The notes below the pieces were generated by a model. It saw only the letters and a program-made list of their open reading frames with translations. It did not search any database and was not told where the DNA came from. 12,198 bases of DNA from Verrucomicrobiota bacterium (GTDB lineage: Bacteria > Verrucomicrobiota > Verrucomicrobiia > Limisphaerales > UBA1096): positions 1 to 12,198 of the forward strand of contig QOAX01000210.1 in assembly GCA_003972865.1 (NCBI GenBank). Reading direction: 5' to 3'. Both the position numbers and the translations under genes were made by a program. This document shows, piece by piece, positions 12,151 through 12,198 of this stretch. Every line of letters begins with the position of its first letter. Within the stretch, counting starts at the first letter, position 1.

Positions 12151-12198
12151 TCAGGCGCTGAAACTTTCGCCGCAGGAACAGGTGCTCGCGGCGTTGGG
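12151..12198 (-). CDS. iscA: C-terminal end of an IscA/HesB-type Fe-S carrier protein
   Basis: Only the last 15 codons and the stop (TGA, 12151-12153) are in the window; the gene continues past the right edge. The residues are PNAASTCSCGESFSA. This matches the C-terminal signature of A-type carriers (IscA, SufA, ErpA), typically NPNAKSTCGCGSSFSV, with the two Cys that, with a third upstream, bind iron or an Fe-S cluster. Here the C-x-C-G spacing is kept, with Ser between the Cys. The close link to hscB, 24 bases downstream, favours an iscA-like role, but SufA or ErpA cannot be excluded from this fragment. Confidence 0.85.
   Translation of the reverse strand, partial: PNAASTCSCGESFSA

Noticed and set aside
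1..12198. CRISPR array, tRNA, insertion sequence or phage integration site
   Set aside because: No regularly spaced direct repeats, no tRNA cloverleaf, no transposase or integrase motifs and no terminal inverted repeats were seen on either strand. The CTTGGCCAAG copies are irregularly spaced and lack spacers of fixed length.

Overview
The window looks like a stretch of chromosome from a member of the Planctomycetota-Verrucomicrobiota group, most likely a free-living (often marine or freshwater) Verrucomicrobiota bacterium. This is inferred from gene content, not from a marker gene. The signs are a planctomycete-type cytochrome c domain, a prepilin-like protein with the N-terminus GFTLIELLVVIAIIAILAAM, a large FG-GAP/ASPIC lipoprotein, an S1 sulfatase, a DUF1080 protein, many secreted proteins, GC-rich DNA, and almost no Shine-Dalgarno motifs before the starts.

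Layout. Positions 1-1352 (+) hold the end of a Ser/Pro/Arg-rich protein and a secreted jelly-roll-like protein. Positions 1501-2526 (+) hold a monoheme cytochrome c-like protein and a DJ-1/PfpI protein, closed by a clear intrinsic terminator at 2550-2581. Next come ruvC (2594-3196, +) and a 782-residue CRTAC1-like lipoprotein (3268-5616, +). The lipoprotein gene overlaps the stop codon of a convergent STAS-domain gene (5613-6134, -) by 4 bases. A divergent intergenic region with a perfect inverted repeat separates the STAS gene from a prepilin-like gene and a small lipoprotein gene (6247-7383, +). A membrane protein with a GrpE-like C-terminus follows (7390-8238, -), then a divergent secreted sulfatase (8339-9748, +). 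Convergent to the sulfatase is a minus-strand pair: a DUF1080 protein and downstream of it an alpha/beta-hydrolase esterase (9785-11432). The right edge carries hscB and the last codons of an iscA-type gene, both on the minus strand and in the order iscA then hscB.

How the genes may work together. The sulfatase, esterase and DUF1080 protein fit removal of sulfate and acyl groups from polysaccharide and handling of the sugar backbone outside the cytoplasm. iscA-hscB is an Fe-S cluster assembly pair. RuvC, the STAS protein and the GrpE-like protein are housekeeping or regulatory. The remainder is mostly exported proteins of unknown role. No tRNA, rRNA, CRISPR array, transposase or integrase was seen, and no gene-free stretch exceeds 300 bases.

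The most unusual feature is not a gene. A short palindrome centred on CTTGGCCAAG (often extended to CGCTTGGCCAAGCG) and its half-site forms recur across the whole window. They occur inside genes on both strands, in all three reading frames, and between genes, at a density well above a rough base-composition estimate. This resembles the highly iterated palindromes of cyanobacteria (HIP1) or DNA-uptake/architecture motifs, and is the best candidate here for something not yet described.
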